Of a stretch of 52,217 nucleotides of DNA, positions 14,955 to 24,901 are shown piece after piece (position 1 is the stretch's first letter; each line of letters opens with the position of its first letter). Origin of the DNA: Desulfosporosinus sp. (GTDB taxonomy: Bacteria; Bacillota; Desulfitobacteriia; Desulfitobacteriales; Desulfitobacteriaceae); assembly GCA_031292095.1 (NCBI GenBank), contig JARLHU010000053.1:1-52217 (forward strand). Direction: 5' to 3'. The translations under genes and the position numbers were made by a program. The notes beneath the pieces were generated by a model, which saw only the letters and a program-made list of their open reading frames with translations, did no database searches and was not told the DNA's origin.

Positions 14955-16724
14955 ATGGTTGAACTTATGGCCGTGAAAGATTATGCTCAACAAATTGCCG
15001 AAGCAATTGCCACGGTTGTGAAAATCGATATCGAGATAGCAGATCATAATCTGATGCGTATTGCTGGAACGGGAAGATATCACAAAGGGGTCGGCCAATC
15101 CATGGTACGGCAGGGTTATGTGTATCGGGAGGTTTTGCGGACCGGGCATCAGTTTATTATTGCAACGCCAGGAAAGCATCCCCTTTGTGCTCCCTGTAAA
15201 GCGCGGGGGAATTGTTCGGAAACCTATGAAGTCGTTTCCCCTATCAATGTCGATGGCAAGGCGGTGGGTGCGATTGGGCTTGTTTGTTTTACCGAGGCTC
15301 AAGCGAAACTTGTCGAAGAAAATCAACACTCATATCTTACTTTCTTAACTAAAATGGCAGAAACGATTGCCTTAAAACTTAAAGAACAGGAGTTCCTAGC
15401 GGGCCTCGTATCCTCTAACCACTACCTGAATTCTATTATCGATTGTCTTGATGAAGGGCTACTAACTGCCGATCTTAACGGAAATATCCTCCACTTCAAC
15501 CAGTCTGCCCAGCGTTTATTTAGTGTTAATTTGCAGACGCCGAGGAGCAATCTGAGCTCATTATTCTCAGCGCAAACTGTTATAGATATCCTTAATGTCG
15601 GTAATTATACCGATGAAGTGGTTGAACGCGAAGTACATATCGAAACAAAGAAAAATCGGATCCAGATGGTCCTGCGTGCCTTGCCCATTGACAGTGAAGA
15701 TGGGGTAAGGAGTATTGCGGTGATCCTGCGGCCGTTTGATGAAATCAGCCAAATCGTTACTCGCCTTAGCCTGCAAAATGCTGGTTACACGATTCATGAT
15801 CTTTTGGGTGATAGTGAAGCCATGCGTAAACTTCGTGAGCGGGCCAAAGTGGTTGCTGCCGGTAAGTCGACCGTTTTGATTCGAGGGGAAAGTGGGACAG
15901 GCAAAGAGATGCTGGCTCGGGCGATCCACAATCTCAGTCCTAGGCAACAAGGGATGTTTATGGCGATTAACTGTACGGCAATTCCTGAAGCATTGCTCGA
16001 AAGTGAACTGTTTGGCTATGAAGATGGTGCGTTTACCGGCGCTCGTAAAGGCGGTAAAATCGGAAAAATTGAATTAGCTAACAAAGGGACACTTTTTCTT
16101 GATGAAATCGGAGATATGCCCTTATCGTTACAGGCCAAACTTCTCCGGGTCTTGCAGGAGCGACAAGTGGAGCGCATTGGAGGAATAACACCGACTGCGG
16201 TCGATGTCCGGGTCATCGCGGCAACGCATCGTAACCTTGAGGAGATGATGGCTCAGGGAAAATTCCGTGAAGATTTATATTATCGGATCAATGTAATTCC
16301 TCTGTATATCGAGCCTTTGCGAGAACGCAAAGAAGATTTGACAGTTTTATGTGAGCAGTTTATACAGGGTTACAATCAGCAATTTTCCAAAAACGTGCAG
16401 TTTCTAGCGGAGGGTTTTCGCCACAGGTTACGCGAATATTCGTGGCCGGGAAATGTTCGTGAACTACAGAATATTATTGAATATGCGATGAGCTTGACGG
16501 AAGATTCAACGTTAACGGAGGACCATTTATCTCCAAGGCTGAAGCAGTCTGAAAAGGTCGATGACCGAGACGAGTTCAATTTGGAAAATCTCGAGCGGGG
16601 AACCATTCTTCGTTGTCTCCAACTGTCCGAAGACAGTGTGCGGGGAAAAGAACGGGCGGCAAAGGCCTTGGGAATCGGGATGGCAACCCTTTACCGAAAA
16701 CTGGCACGCTATAACCTCCAGTAG
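14955..16724 (+). CDS. Sigma-54 dependent transcriptional activator (purine regulator 1)
   Basis: About 589 residues. An N-terminal sensory domain (1-145) has a Cys cluster, [15 protein letters not shown]-like segment (about 155-270) follows, then an AAA+ domain with Walker A GESGTGKE near residue 312 and the sigma-54 contact loop GAFTGA. A Fis-type helix-turn-helix ([19 protein letters not shown]) ends the protein. AGGGGG before ATG 14955 fits better than ATG 14925. The paralogue at 31454 aligns from the same point. Position before a -24/-12 promoter suggests that it activates the xdh-ygfK operon, with a purine as likely signal. That function is inferred. Confidence 0.92.
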   Translation: MVELMAVKDYAQQIAEAIATVVKIDIEIADHNLMRIAGTGRYHKGVGQSMVRQGYVYREVLRTGHQFIIATPGKHPLCAPCKARGNCSETYEVVSPINVDGKAVGAIGLVCFTEAQAKLVEENQHSYLTFLTKMAETIALKLKEQEFLAGLVSSNHYLNSIIDCLDEGLLTADLNGNILHFNQSAQRLFSVNLQTPRSNLSSLFSAQTVIDILNVGNYTDEVVEREVHIETKKNRIQMVLRALPIDSEDGVRSIAVILRPFDEISQIVTRLSLQNAGYTIHDLLGDSEAMRKLRERAKVVAAGKSTVLIRGESGTGKEMLARAIHNLSPRQQGMFMAINCTAIPEALLESELFGYEDGAFTGARKGGKIGKIELANKGTLFLDEIGDMPLSLQAKLLRVLQERQVERIGGITPTAVDVRVIAATHRNLEEMMAQGKFREDLYYRINVIPLYIEPLRERKEDLTVLCEQFIQGYNQQFSKNVQFLAEGFRHRLREYSWPGNVRELQNIIEYAMSLTEDSTLTEDHLSPRLKQSEKVDDRDEFNLENLERGTILRCLQLSEDSVRGKERAAKALGIGMATLYRKLARYNLQ

Positions 16725-16732
16725 TCCTTGTT

Positions 16733-16773
16733 AAATCATGTTTTCTGGGCATAATGCACGGAGGACATGATTT
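16733..16773 (+). terminator. Hairpin after regulator 1
   Basis: AAATCATGT (16733-16741) pairs with ACATGATTT (16765-16773), with outer CTTG/CAAG pairs. There is no clean T-run, so termination is only likely. Confidence 0.45.
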
Positions 16774-16796
16774 CAAGATAGACGAAACAGATGGAA

Positions 16797-16811
16797 TTAT
16801 CAAATTGATAA
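16797..16811. promoter_or_regulatory. Candidate upstream activator site
   Basis: TTATCAAATTGATAA is a perfect palindrome with one central base, about 150 bases upstream of the -24 element, where sigma-54 activators usually bind. A further half-site TTGATAA is at 16824-16830. Binding by regulator 1 is inferred. Confidence 0.5.
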
Positions 16812-16962
16812 GTGTTTACCGTATTGATAAAGGAAAGAAAAGTATGGTTATGAGCGATGATTGTTCAGATACCAGTGGGTAAATTTATCATTGTGAGAGA
16901 GTAACGTTTAGCACTTTGACTACAATTGGGGAATTTAGCCGTTTTTTGACTGCTTAGCTGGT

Positions 16963-16978
16963 TGGCATGGATTTTGCA
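16963..16978 (+). promoter_or_regulatory. Sigma-54 (-24/-12) promoter
   Basis: TGGCATGGATTTTGCA matches the consensus TGGCAC-N5-TTGCA with invariant GG and GC correctly spaced. It lies 48 bases before the xdhA start codon and should drive the eight-gene purine operon. Confidence 0.85.
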
Positions 16979-17025
16979 CAGTTATAAAAGAATGAGATTA
17001 GGGGTAATAAACGGAGGGAAATTTT

Positions 17026-17298
17026 ATGGCTTACAAAGTTGTGGGAAAAAGCGTTTGTAAAGTAGATGCTATTGCCAAGGTGACAGGTAAGGCCAAATAT
17101 ACCGATGATTATTCGGAACGGGATATGTTAATTGGCAAGATACTGCACAGTCCTTATGCGCATGCGCTGATTAAAACGATTGATGTGAGTGAGGCGAGGG
17201 CCTTGCCTGGCGTAGAGGCTGTTTTAACCTATCAAGACTTACCGAAAATTAGCTTTTCTACCTCTTTACCGGGTGTTATAGAGGATGTAATCGAATAG
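17026..17298 (+). CDS. xdhA: Xanthine dehydrogenase molybdenum subunit, N-terminal piece
   Basis: 90 residues starting MAYKVVGKSVCKVDAIAKVT, GKAKYTDDY: the entry to the hammerhead domain of the XdhA family. After DLPKISFST the sequence leaves the family and reaches TAG at 17296-17298. The remaining 693 residues follow in the same frame after two codons. GGAGGG lies before the ATG, and the sigma-54 promoter is 48 bases upstream. The piece alone cannot bind the cofactor. It may be made as part of a split protein or mark an inactivated gene. Confidence 0.85.
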   Translation: MAYKVVGKSVCKVDAIAKVTGKAKYTDDYSERDMLIGKILHSPYAHALIKTIDVSEARALPGVEAVLTYQDLPKISFSTSLPGVIEDVIE

Positions 17299-17331
17299 GA
17301 ATTAATGGCAGAACGGATAAAAATTGGCACG
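17263..17331 (+). other. 69-base in-frame insertion splitting xdhA
   Basis: In the family, ...ISFST is followed directly by AGHPYALDPSHRD. Here 23 codons intervene, including TAG (17296-17298), an AGGA and an ATG (17305). Deleting 17263-17331 would restore one continuous reading frame with matching Thr codons on both sides (ACC and ACG). Confidence 0.65.
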
Positions 17332-19386
17332 GCGGGACATCCTTATGCGTTGGATCCCAGTCATAGGGATGTAGAGGACCGTCATATTTTGACAAAGAAG
17401 GCCCGTTTTGTAGGAGATGCCATTGCGGCCGTGGTGGCGACAGATGAACTGATCGCTGCTAAGGCTTTAAAATTGATTAAGGTTGAATACGAAGTGCTGG
17501 AAGCGTTAACGAGCACGGAGGCCGCGCTCCGAGAAGGCGCCCCATTGATTCATGATGGGTACGAACGAAATATCTTAGCTTCGGGTGGGTTTACTATCGG
17601 AGATGTTGAAGAAGCCTTTAAAGAAGCGGATCATGTCTTTGAGGGGGAGTACGAAACAAGTATTGTGCAACATTGCCATCTTGAAAATCACACCTCTTAT
17701 GCTTATCAAGATACGGACGGGCGAATCGTGATCACCACCTCAACCCAGATTCCCCAAATTGTGCGTCGGATTGTTGCTCAAGCACTGGGTATTCCCTGGG
17801 GTAGGGTGCGTGTGATCAAGCCGTTTGTCGGCGGTGGGTTTGGCAACAAGCAAGATGTCTGCTTTGAACCTCTAAATGCTGCAATGACCTTAGCTGTAGG
17901 CGGGAGACCCGTGAAACTAGAACTCTCTAGGGAAGAGTGTATGATTGACACGCGCACTCGTCACGCTTTTAAGTTTAAAATTAAAACAGGGCTCAATCAA
18001 GATGGAAAGATGATCGGAATACATATTTCCGCCATCGCCAATACAGGGGCCTACGCTTCGCACGGTCACGCCATTGCTGGGAGTGCAGGGTCGAAATTTC
18101 GGTATCTCTATTCGGTAAAGGCAATGAAATATCAGCCCCATACGGTTTACACGAACTTGCCTGTCGCTGGGGCCATGCGAGGGTATGGGTGTCCACAAAT
18201 CTTTTTTGCTTTTGAAGCGCATCTTGAAGATATCGCTAAACGGCTGGCAATGGACCCCATCGAGCTGCGCAGAAAAAACTTAGTGGAAGTCGGGCATGTG
18301 GACCCAATTAGTAAAAATAAGATCACGAGCTGTGGTATTCGGGAGTGCATAGATAAAGGGATGGCCTTAATCAAATGGGATGAGAAAAAGGCCTTATATA
18401 AAAAACAAACTGGGCAAAAACTCAGAGGTTTGGGCATGGCTTGCTTTAGTTACGCTTCTGGAACTTATCCAGTTGCTTTAGAGCTGGCAGGAGCTCGGAT
18501 CGTCTTAAACCAAGATGGCTCAGTACAACTGCAAATTGGGGCCACAGATACAGGACAGGGCAGTGATACGGTCTTTGGCCAAATGGTGGCGGAAGTGCTG
18601 GGTCTACCGATGGCTATGGTGCATGTTCTCTCCATTCAAGATACGGACATTTCCCCCTTTGACACAGGATGTTACGCCTCAAGACAAACCTATATTTCTG
18701 GTATGGCAGTTGAGAAGGCGGCGCTCGAAGTTAAGGCTAAGATTCTCGGTTTCGCCTCGAGCATGACGGATATTCCGGTGGACCGACTCGATCTCCTGGA
18801 ACAAAAAATTGTCTATAAACACACTGGAGAAAACGTCCTGACCCTGGAGCAAGTCGCCATGCAATCCTACTATGATCGCGTCCACGCTAAGCCCATTACG
18901 AGTGACGTTTCCAATAACGCCCGTATTAATGCTATCCCTTTTGGGGTTACCTTTGCTGAGGTGGAAGTTGATATCAAGACCGGGAAGATTAAGGTCTTAG
19001 AGATTTACAATGTTCATGATTCGGGGACGATCGTCAATCCGAAAATGGCAGAGGGACAAGTGCAGGGTGGGGTGAGTATGGGGATTGGCTATGCCCTCTC
19101 CGAGCAGTTACTTTTTGATGAAGTAACGGGCAAGCCCCTTAATAATAACTTACTGGATTATAAGCTGCCTACTATGATGGATATGCCGGACATTGGCGTG
19201 GCTTTCGTGGAAACTTACGAGCCGACCGGGCCCTTTGGTGTTAAATCTCTGGGGGAACCTCCGACGATTACCCCGGCTCCCGCGATTCGTAACGCCGTTT
19301 TGGATGCGACGGGTGTCGCCTTTAATCGGTTGCCCATGAATCCGCAACGGGTCTTCGAAGGCTTCAAAAAGGCTGGCTTAATCTAG
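17305..19386 (+). CDS. xdhA: Xanthine dehydrogenase molybdenum subunit, main piece
   Basis: 693 residues. From residue 11 (AGHPYALDPSHRD) onward the protein is continuous with the XdhA family. It has the molybdopterin segments VGGGFGNKQD and AGAMRGYG, the segment GATDTGQGSDTVF and the catalytic Glu in VKSLGEPPT. With its partners it should hydroxylate purines (hypoxanthine to xanthine to urate, or the reverse). TAGGAATTAATG provides a ribosome binding site and start right after the upstream stop, so reinitiation is possible. It ends 15 bases before xdhB. Whether a split enzyme is active is not known. Confidence 0.88.
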   Translation: MAERIKIGTAGHPYALDPSHRDVEDRHILTKKARFVGDAIAAVVATDELIAAKALKLIKVEYEVLEALTSTEAALREGAPLIHDGYERNILASGGFTIGDVEEAFKEADHVFEGEYETSIVQHCHLENHTSYAYQDTDGRIVITTSTQIPQIVRRIVAQALGIPWGRVRVIKPFVGGGFGNKQDVCFEPLNAAMTLAVGGRPVKLELSREECMIDTRTRHAFKFKIKTGLNQDGKMIGIHISAIANTGAYASHGHAIAGSAGSKFRYLYSVKAMKYQPHTVYTNLPVAGAMRGYGCPQIFFAFEAHLEDIAKRLAMDPIELRRKNLVEVGHVDPISKNKITSCGIRECIDKGMALIKWDEKKALYKKQTGQKLRGLGMACFSYASGTYPVALELAGARIVLNQDGSVQLQIGATDTGQGSDTVFGQMVAEVLGLPMAMVHVLSIQDTDISPFDTGCYASRQTYISGMAVEKAALEVKAKILGFASSMTDIPVDRLDLLEQKIVYKHTGENVLTLEQVAMQSYYDRVHAKPITSDVSNNARINAIPFGVTFAEVEVDIKTGKIKVLEIYNVHDSGTIVNPKMAEGQVQGGVSMGIGYALSEQLLFDEVTGKPLNNNLLDYKLPTMMDMPDIGVAFVETYEPTGPFGVKSLGEPPTITPAPAIRNAVLDATGVAFNRLPMNPQRVFEGFKKAGLI

Positions 19387-19401
19387 GAAGGCGGTGCTGA
19401 G

Positions 19402-20283
19402 ATGTACAATATTCTGGGTTATTATGATGCAGAAACCGTCAAGGAAGCGACTGCTCTCCTGGCGGAAAACCCCAATTTAAGACTCATTGCGGGCGGAACA
19501 GACGTACTCATCAAGCTGCATTCTGGCCAGATTGCCGAAGCTGAGCTCCTCAGTTTACGCAAGATCAAAGCCTTAGGCAGTATTCAAAAAGCTGAAGATG
19601 GGACGATTGCCATTGGCGCCATGGCCACTTTTACTAAAATTTTTAATGATCCGATTCTACGGGAACTGATTCCGATTTTAACCGAAGCGGCCATCTCCAT
19701 GGGTGGACCGCAGATTAGAAATATTGCTACGATCGGTGGAAATGTCTGCAATGGGGCAACTTCAGCTGATAGTGCAGCTTCATTGTTTGCCCTCAATGCC
19801 CAGTTAAAATTAATAGACAGCAACGGGGAACGCCTTGTTCCAATCCGAGAGTTCTACCTTGGCCCAGGCAAGGTGGCTCTGAAACCTGGAGAAATTCTGA
19901 CTGAAATCCTCATTTCTCCAGAAAATTACCGGGGGTTCGGTGGACAGTACATTAAGTTTGCTATGCGTGAAGCGATGGATATTGCCACGCTCGCTGTCGC
20001 AGTCGTTTGCAAACTGCAAGGCCAAACGTTTGACGAGATTAGAATTGGGCTTGGGGTGGCGGGTCCCACTCCTTTGCGGTGTCTTGAGGCGGAAGCGTAT
20101 GCTCAGGGGAAAGAGGTTTCAATGGCGACCGTGGCGGAGATTGGCAGGCTAGCGGTTAACGCTACCCAAGCACGAACGTCTTGGCGAGCGTCGCAAGAAT
20201 ATCGAGAACATCTTGTGAAAGAACTCGTGCCGAGAGCCTTGAAGGTAGCTATTGTCAACGCAGGAGGTGCGGAACTTGTTTAA
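19402..20283 (+). CDS. xdhB: Xanthine dehydrogenase FAD subunit
   Basis: 293 residues with FAD-binding segments AGGTDVLIKL (about 31-40) and IATIGGNVCNGATSADSAAS (about 108-127), typical of XdhB/YgfM-type subunits of this length. It relays electrons between the iron-sulfur subunit and NAD. AAGGCGG lies before ATG. Its 3' end overlaps the start of the iron-sulfur subunit, indicating translational coupling. Confidence 0.93.
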   Translation: MYNILGYYDAETVKEATALLAENPNLRLIAGGTDVLIKLHSGQIAEAELLSLRKIKALGSIQKAEDGTIAIGAMATFTKIFNDPILRELIPILTEAAISMGGPQIRNIATIGGNVCNGATSADSAASLFALNAQLKLIDSNGERLVPIREFYLGPGKVALKPGEILTEILISPENYRGFGGQYIKFAMREAMDIATLAVAVVCKLQGQTFDEIRIGLGVAGPTPLRCLEAEAYAQGKEVSMATVAEIGRLAVNATQARTSWRASQEYREHLVKELVPRALKVAIVNAGGAELV

Positions 20284-20767
20284 AAAAATTGCGTTTTCCG
20301 TCAATGGTAAAGCCTTTAATTTTGAGGTGGATATTCGTGAATCATTGTTGGAACTGTTGAGAAATCGTTTAGGGTACACTGGCGTTAAAAAAGGATGTGG
20401 GGTTGGAGAATGTGGTGCGTGCAGCGTGCTCATCGACGGCATTCCTTTTGATTCTTGTCTTTATCTGGCGGTCTGGGCGGACGGTAAGCAGATTACGACG
20501 ATTGAGGGTGTGGCGGAGAAAAATGGTGAACTCTCTAAGGTCCAGAAGGCGTTTGTTGAAGAAGGGGCTGTGCAGTGCGGTTTTTGTACTCCCGGTCTGG
20601 TTTTGACGACCAAGGCTATGGTGGAAAGTGGCGAAGACTATACAAGGGATCAGATCAAAAGAGAACTTTCAGGTCATTTATGCCGTTGTACAGGGTACCA
20701 GAGCATCTTGAAGGCGGCTGAAAAATCGTTAGAAGGGCATATTTGTACGTGCATTAAGGAGCGATAG
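20276..20767 (+). CDS. xdhC: Xanthine dehydrogenase 2Fe-2S subunit
   Basis: About 163 residues with two [2Fe-2S] motifs: CGVGECGACSVLIDG plus a following Cys, and CGFCTPG with CRCTGY. AGGAGG at 20262-20266 is well spaced for TTG 20276, which overlaps the xdhB stop; a TTG at 20252 is also in frame but lacks a binding site. It is the electron-transfer subunit of the XdhABC complex. Gene order Mo-FAD-FeS is like E. coli xdhABC. ygfK follows after one base. Confidence 0.92.
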   Translation: MFKKIAFSVNGKAFNFEVDIRESLLELLRNRLGYTGVKKGCGVGECGACSVLIDGIPFDSCLYLAVWADGKQITTIEGVAEKNGELSKVQKAFVEEGAVQCGFCTPGLVLTTKAMVESGEDYTRDQIKRELSGHLCRCTGYQSILKAAEKSLEGHICTCIKER

Positions 20768-20768
20768 T

Positions 20769-23408
20769 ATGAGTGACAAGATGACCTCCATTCCATTTAA
20801 AAAATTACTTCGTTGGGTGCGCGAAGAATATAAACAGAATCAAACCGTTTTTGGCATACCTGAGGAGAAATTTTATCGGAAAACGAACGACCGGTTCCTT
20901 CGGATCTTCGGAGAAGCTCTGGACACCCCTGTCGGACCGGCTGCTGGTCCGCATACCCAACTGGCCCAAAATATCATCGCTTCGTATCTGAGTGGGAGCC
21001 GTTTTTTTGAGTTGAAATCCGTCCAAATCATGGATGAGTTAGAATTCCCGAAGCCTTGTATTTTAGCGGAGGACGAAGGCTATAACACCGAGTGGTCTAC
21101 GGAGCTTCCGATTATGGGTGCTTTCGACGAATATGTGAAAGCCTGGTTTGTACTCCATGTGTTGCAAAAAGAGTTGTTTAATCTTAGTGAGCGACGCTTT
21201 ATGTTTAATATGAGTGTGGGGTATGACCTGAAGGGGATTCAATCCCCGAAGGTCGATCAATTTGTGGAAGGGTTGAAAGATGCGTCACAGACCGCCATTT
21301 TCCAGGAATGCCGTGCGGTTTTGTGCGAGGAACTTGGGTTCTTTGAGCAGGTGGACCGTTCGTTTGTGGAACAGATTTCTCCCCATATTTGCTCATCCAT
21401 CACCTTATCAACCATGCATGGCTGCCCTCCGGCGGAGATTGAAGCCATTATAAAATACCTGCTCGGTGAGAAAAAACTACATACGTTTGTGAAGATGAAT
21501 CCGACACTTTTGGGTTATGAGTATGTGAGAAACACCTTCGATAAGCTGGGTTACAATTATATTGAACTTAAAGAGGAGTCCTTTACGCATGACCTCCAGT
21601 TTGAGGAGGGTGTTGAGATGTTGAAGCGTCTCAAAGTCTTCGCGTTGGAGAAGCAAAAAGATTTTGGGGTGAAGATGTCCAACACCTTGCCGGTTAAGAT
21701 CATGAAAGCGGAATTACCGGGTGACGAGATGTACCTGTCTGGTCGGGCTCTTTTTCCGTTGACGATTAATCTGGCCTTCAAATTAGCCTCAGCCTTTGAA
21801 GGGAATCTGAAGATTTCTTATTCAGGCGGAGCGGATGCATTTAATATGGAGCGGATTCTGGCGACGGGAATTCAGCCCATCACTGTGGCAACGACCTTGT
21901 TAAAGCCTGGCGGCTACCTGCGCTTTAAACAATTAGCGGAACTCTTAGACTCTCAGCTTGATAATCAAGAGACGACTAAGCTGGATTTAGTGAAGTTGCA
22001 AGTTCTCGCCGCTAGTGCGTTGGAAGATGCCAATTATCTTAAAGCCCAACGAGTGACGATCAGTCGCAAGCTAGATCGCAAGTTGCCTTTATTAGATTGC
22101 TTTATCGCTCCTTGTACCGTAGGTTGTCCGATTGAACAGGATATTCCTGAGTATATTCGCCTAGTGGGCGAAAAACGGTATGAGGAAGCCTTTGAAGTGA
22201 TTGTGTCTAAAAACCCGTTACCTTTTATTACCGGTACGATTTGTTACCATACCTGTATGAAGAAGTGTACTCGTTTGGACTATGAGGAGTCCGTGCAGAT
22301 CCGCGGGCAGAAGCTGATTGCCGCCCAAAAAGGCTATGAAGGATTTATGCAGAATATTTCTGTGCCGGTATCTCAATCGTTAGTTAAAATTGCCGTGATT
22401 GGAGCGGGTCCAGCCGGACTTTCTGCCGCTTATTTTCTGGCCAAAGCAGGCCTGGAGGTTACTGTTTTCGAGCAACTTGACAAGGCCGGCGGTTCGGTAC
22501 GCTACCTTATCCCGGACTCCAAGATCCCCAGAGCGGCCATCGATAAGGATGTTGAACTGATCAAAAAAATGGGCGTTAAGTTCAAATTTTGGGTTCGTCC
22601 GAACTTTTCCGTCGCAGATTATCGGGCGAGTGGATTTCAATATATTTACCTGGCCATTGGCGCTAGCAAGGTGAATCCGCTGAATGAGAATCTTCTCCAG
22701 AACAACGGGATCGAAATAGGGGATATGGGTAAAATTATTGTCAACGAGGAAACGCTAGAAACCAGTGTGGAGAATGTCTTTATTGGCGGGGATGTTCTAG
22801 CTGGACCAAGAAGTGTGGTCCGAGCCATTGTCCATGTGACGAAAGTGGCTAAAGCCATTCTGACTAAAGAAAAATTGGACTTTCAACAAGAGTTTTCTGC
22901 GCGGATTTCATTTAATAAAGCTCAGCAGTTGTTGGAAATTGGTGCTAAGAAAGGTGTTCTGAAACCAGTTGGCGATGCTGAACGAGAAGCGAGCAGATGC
23001 TTAGAGTGTAACAAAGTGTGTGATATCTGTGTGGAGGTTTGTCCAAACCGCGCCAACCTCATGATTTCAGTCCAGGGACAAGGTTTAACTAATCTCAATC
23101 AGATCCTCCATGTGGATGGTATGTGTAATGAATGCGGAAACTGTGCGACCTTTTGTCCGTATGCAAGTGAGCCCTATAAGGTTAAACTGACGTTATTTTG
23201 GAGTGAAAAGGAGTTTCAGGTAAGTACCAACTCAGGCTTCTTCATCCTGGGGGATGGCGCTGAGACAGTCGTCTTGCTTCGTCAGGCTGGGGAGGTAAGC
23301 AAGGTTAAGTTTGATGAAACCGGTAAAACAGATGTGTCGATCGAGGGCTCGATCGCGGCCTTTGTTTGGACTATTGTTAAGCAGTATCCTTATCTGTATA
23401 AAGTTTGA
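20769..23408 (+). CDS. ygfK: YgfK-type oxidoreductase (formerly putative selenate reductase subunit)
   Basis: 879 residues, somewhat shorter than E. coli YgfK (about 1030). Order: a dihydroorotate-dehydrogenase/glutamate-synthase-like domain (1-420, with AAGPHTQLAQNII); a GltD-type cysteine region (about 438-515, CFIAPCTVGCP); a flavin/NAD domain with VIGAGPAGLSAAYFLAKAG near 541; and C-terminal 4Fe-4S motifs (CLECNKVCDICVEVCPN, CNECGNCATFCPY). In anaerobic urate degradation YgfK is required, probably to reduce the purine ring. The selenium label came from co-occurrence with SelD. It lies one base after xdhC and 60 bases before the permease. Confidence 0.92.
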   Translation: MSDKMTSIPFKKLLRWVREEYKQNQTVFGIPEEKFYRKTNDRFLRIFGEALDTPVGPAAGPHTQLAQNIIASYLSGSRFFELKSVQIMDELEFPKPCILAEDEGYNTEWSTELPIMGAFDEYVKAWFVLHVLQKELFNLSERRFMFNMSVGYDLKGIQSPKVDQFVEGLKDASQTAIFQECRAVLCEELGFFEQVDRSFVEQISPHICSSITLSTMHGCPPAEIEAIIKYLLGEKKLHTFVKMNPTLLGYEYVRNTFDKLGYNYIELKEESFTHDLQFEEGVEMLKRLKVFALEKQKDFGVKMSNTLPVKIMKAELPGDEMYLSGRALFPLTINLAFKLASAFEGNLKISYSGGADAFNMERILATGIQPITVATTLLKPGGYLRFKQLAELLDSQLDNQETTKLDLVKLQVLAASALEDANYLKAQRVTISRKLDRKLPLLDCFIAPCTVGCPIEQDIPEYIRLVGEKRYEEAFEVIVSKNPLPFITGTICYHTCMKKCTRLDYEESVQIRGQKLIAAQKGYEGFMQNISVPVSQSLVKIAVIGAGPAGLSAAYFLAKAGLEVTVFEQLDKAGGSVRYLIPDSKIPRAAIDKDVELIKKMGVKFKFWVRPNFSVADYRASGFQYIYLAIGASKVNPLNENLLQNNGIEIGDMGKIIVNEETLETSVENVFIGGDVLAGPRSVVRAIVHVTKVAKAILTKEKLDFQQEFSARISFNKAQQLLEIGAKKGVLKPVGDAEREASRCLECNKVCDICVEVCPNRANLMISVQGQGLTNLNQILHVDGMCNECGNCATFCPYASEPYKVKLTLFWSEKEFQVSTNSGFFILGDGAETVVLLRQAGEVSKVKFDETGKTDVSIEGSIAAFVWTIVKQYPYLYKV

Positions 23409-23468
23409 AAATTGAGAGATAGATAACACAATTGGATTATACCCGCGGCATAATAAGGAGGAACAATA

Positions 23469-24821
23469 ATGGCTAATACGAAACAATCAGTTGCACCAGT
23501 TGACGAAATGCTTCCTGCCGGCAAACTATTTATATATGGGTTACAACACGTCCTCGCAATGTATGCTGGCGCAGTGGCAGTGCCTCTAATCATTGCAGGG
23601 GCAGCGGGTTTAACAAAATCTCAAACGGCTTTCTTGATTAATGCGGACTTGTTTACCTGCGGATTGGCGACCTTACTCCAAACCTTGGGAATTTTGAAGA
23701 TTGGAATCAAAATACCGGTAATTCAAGGGGTCACCTTTGCTGCAGTATCACCCATGATTATGATTGCTAAGACGGGTGGCATGCCCACAATCTATGGGGC
23801 GATCATCGTAGCGGGTTTGTGTACGTTTCTATTGGCGCCTTACTTTAGCAAGCTAATCCGCTTTTTTCCTCCGATTGTTACGGGAAGCGTTATTACGGTC
23901 ATCGGTCTTTCTCTGTTGCCGGTAGGTATAGCTTGGGCCGCAGGCGGAGTTGGAGATAAGCATTATGGATCCTTAACTTATTTAGGCGTAGCGGGAGTTG
24001 TACTCTTAACCATTCTTTTGATAAATAAATATTTTGAAGGCTTTGTGGCTCACATTTCTGTTCTGATTGGTCTAATTGTTGGTCTTATTGTGGCGATTCC
24101 CTTGGGCCTCGTAAACTTTGCGGGCGTGTCTTCAGCCAATTGGATTGGCCTTGATACCCCCTTTGCTTTCGGACTCCCAAAGTTTGATATTGGCGCGATC
24201 CTCGCTATGATTATCGTTATGTTGGTTGTTATGGTTGAATCTACTGGTGATTTTTTGGCCATCGGTCAGATGGTAGGAAAACCAATCGGCGAGAAAGAAC
24301 TTACGGCAGGATTACGAGCGGATGGACTGGCTACCTCGCTCGGTGGGATCTTTAACGCCTTCCCTTACACGGCCTTTGCTCAGAACGTTGGTCTTGTAGG
24401 TCTAACCGGTGTTAAAAGCCGTTTCGTAGTCGCAACGTCTGGAGTGATCTTAGTGGTCATGGGCTTTTTCCCAAAACTAGCCACCATTATCGCCTCCTTG
24501 CCGAATGCTGTCCTCGGTGGTGCTGGGGTTGCTATGTTTGGAATTGTGGCAGCGAATGGTATTAAGACACTTTCCAAAGTAGATTTCGAAAGCAATTCGC
24601 ACAACATCTTTATTGTGGCCATCAGTATTGGTTTGGGAGTCATTCCAGTTGTCGATCCGAATTTTTTCAATGCCTTTCCCAACTGGAGCCAGACCATTGT
24701 GCACAGTGGTATTACCTTAGGTTCGATTACTGCAATTATCCTCAATGCCTTCTTCAATGGAAGCAAAGGGGCAGGGGACTTAAGCGATCTCAAAAATAAT
24801 GCTGGGATGAATCGCTTATAA
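23469..24821 (+). CDS. NCS2 family purine permease (xanthine/urate type)
   Basis: 450 residues with 13-14 membrane segments. NCS2 signatures are present: IPVIQGVTFAAVSPM in the early half, the acidic site VVMVESTGDFLAIG, and FPYTAFAQNVGLVGLTGVKSR. The family takes up xanthine, urate or uracil with protons. The context (xdhABC, ygfK, ssnA) favours urate or xanthine. AAGGAGG precedes ATG. It is central in the sigma-54 operon. Confidence 0.92.
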   Translation: MANTKQSVAPVDEMLPAGKLFIYGLQHVLAMYAGAVAVPLIIAGAAGLTKSQTAFLINADLFTCGLATLLQTLGILKIGIKIPVIQGVTFAAVSPMIMIAKTGGMPTIYGAIIVAGLCTFLLAPYFSKLIRFFPPIVTGSVITVIGLSLLPVGIAWAAGGVGDKHYGSLTYLGVAGVVLLTILLINKYFEGFVAHISVLIGLIVGLIVAIPLGLVNFAGVSSANWIGLDTPFAFGLPKFDIGAILAMIIVMLVVMVESTGDFLAIGQMVGKPIGEKELTAGLRADGLATSLGGIFNAFPYTAFAQNVGLVGLTGVKSRFVVATSGVILVVMGFFPKLATIIASLPNAVLGGAGVAMFGIVAANGIKTLSKVDFESNSHNIFIVAISIGLGVIPVVDPNFFNAFPNWSQTIVHSGITLGSITAIILNAFFNGSKGAGDLSDLKNNAGMNRL

Positions 24822-24901
24822 ATAGTGGTTGAGAGAATCCGGCATAACGTAGGGGCTTCATGCATGGCTATTTTATATTTATGGAAAGAGGATGAGGATG
24901 G

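Noticed and set aside
17296..17298. Pyrrolysine read-through of the amber codon in xdhA
   Set aside because: The position falls in an insertion without counterpart in homologues, and TAG is an ordinary stop here (ubiX, DUF1294 gene, regulator 1, xdhA end).
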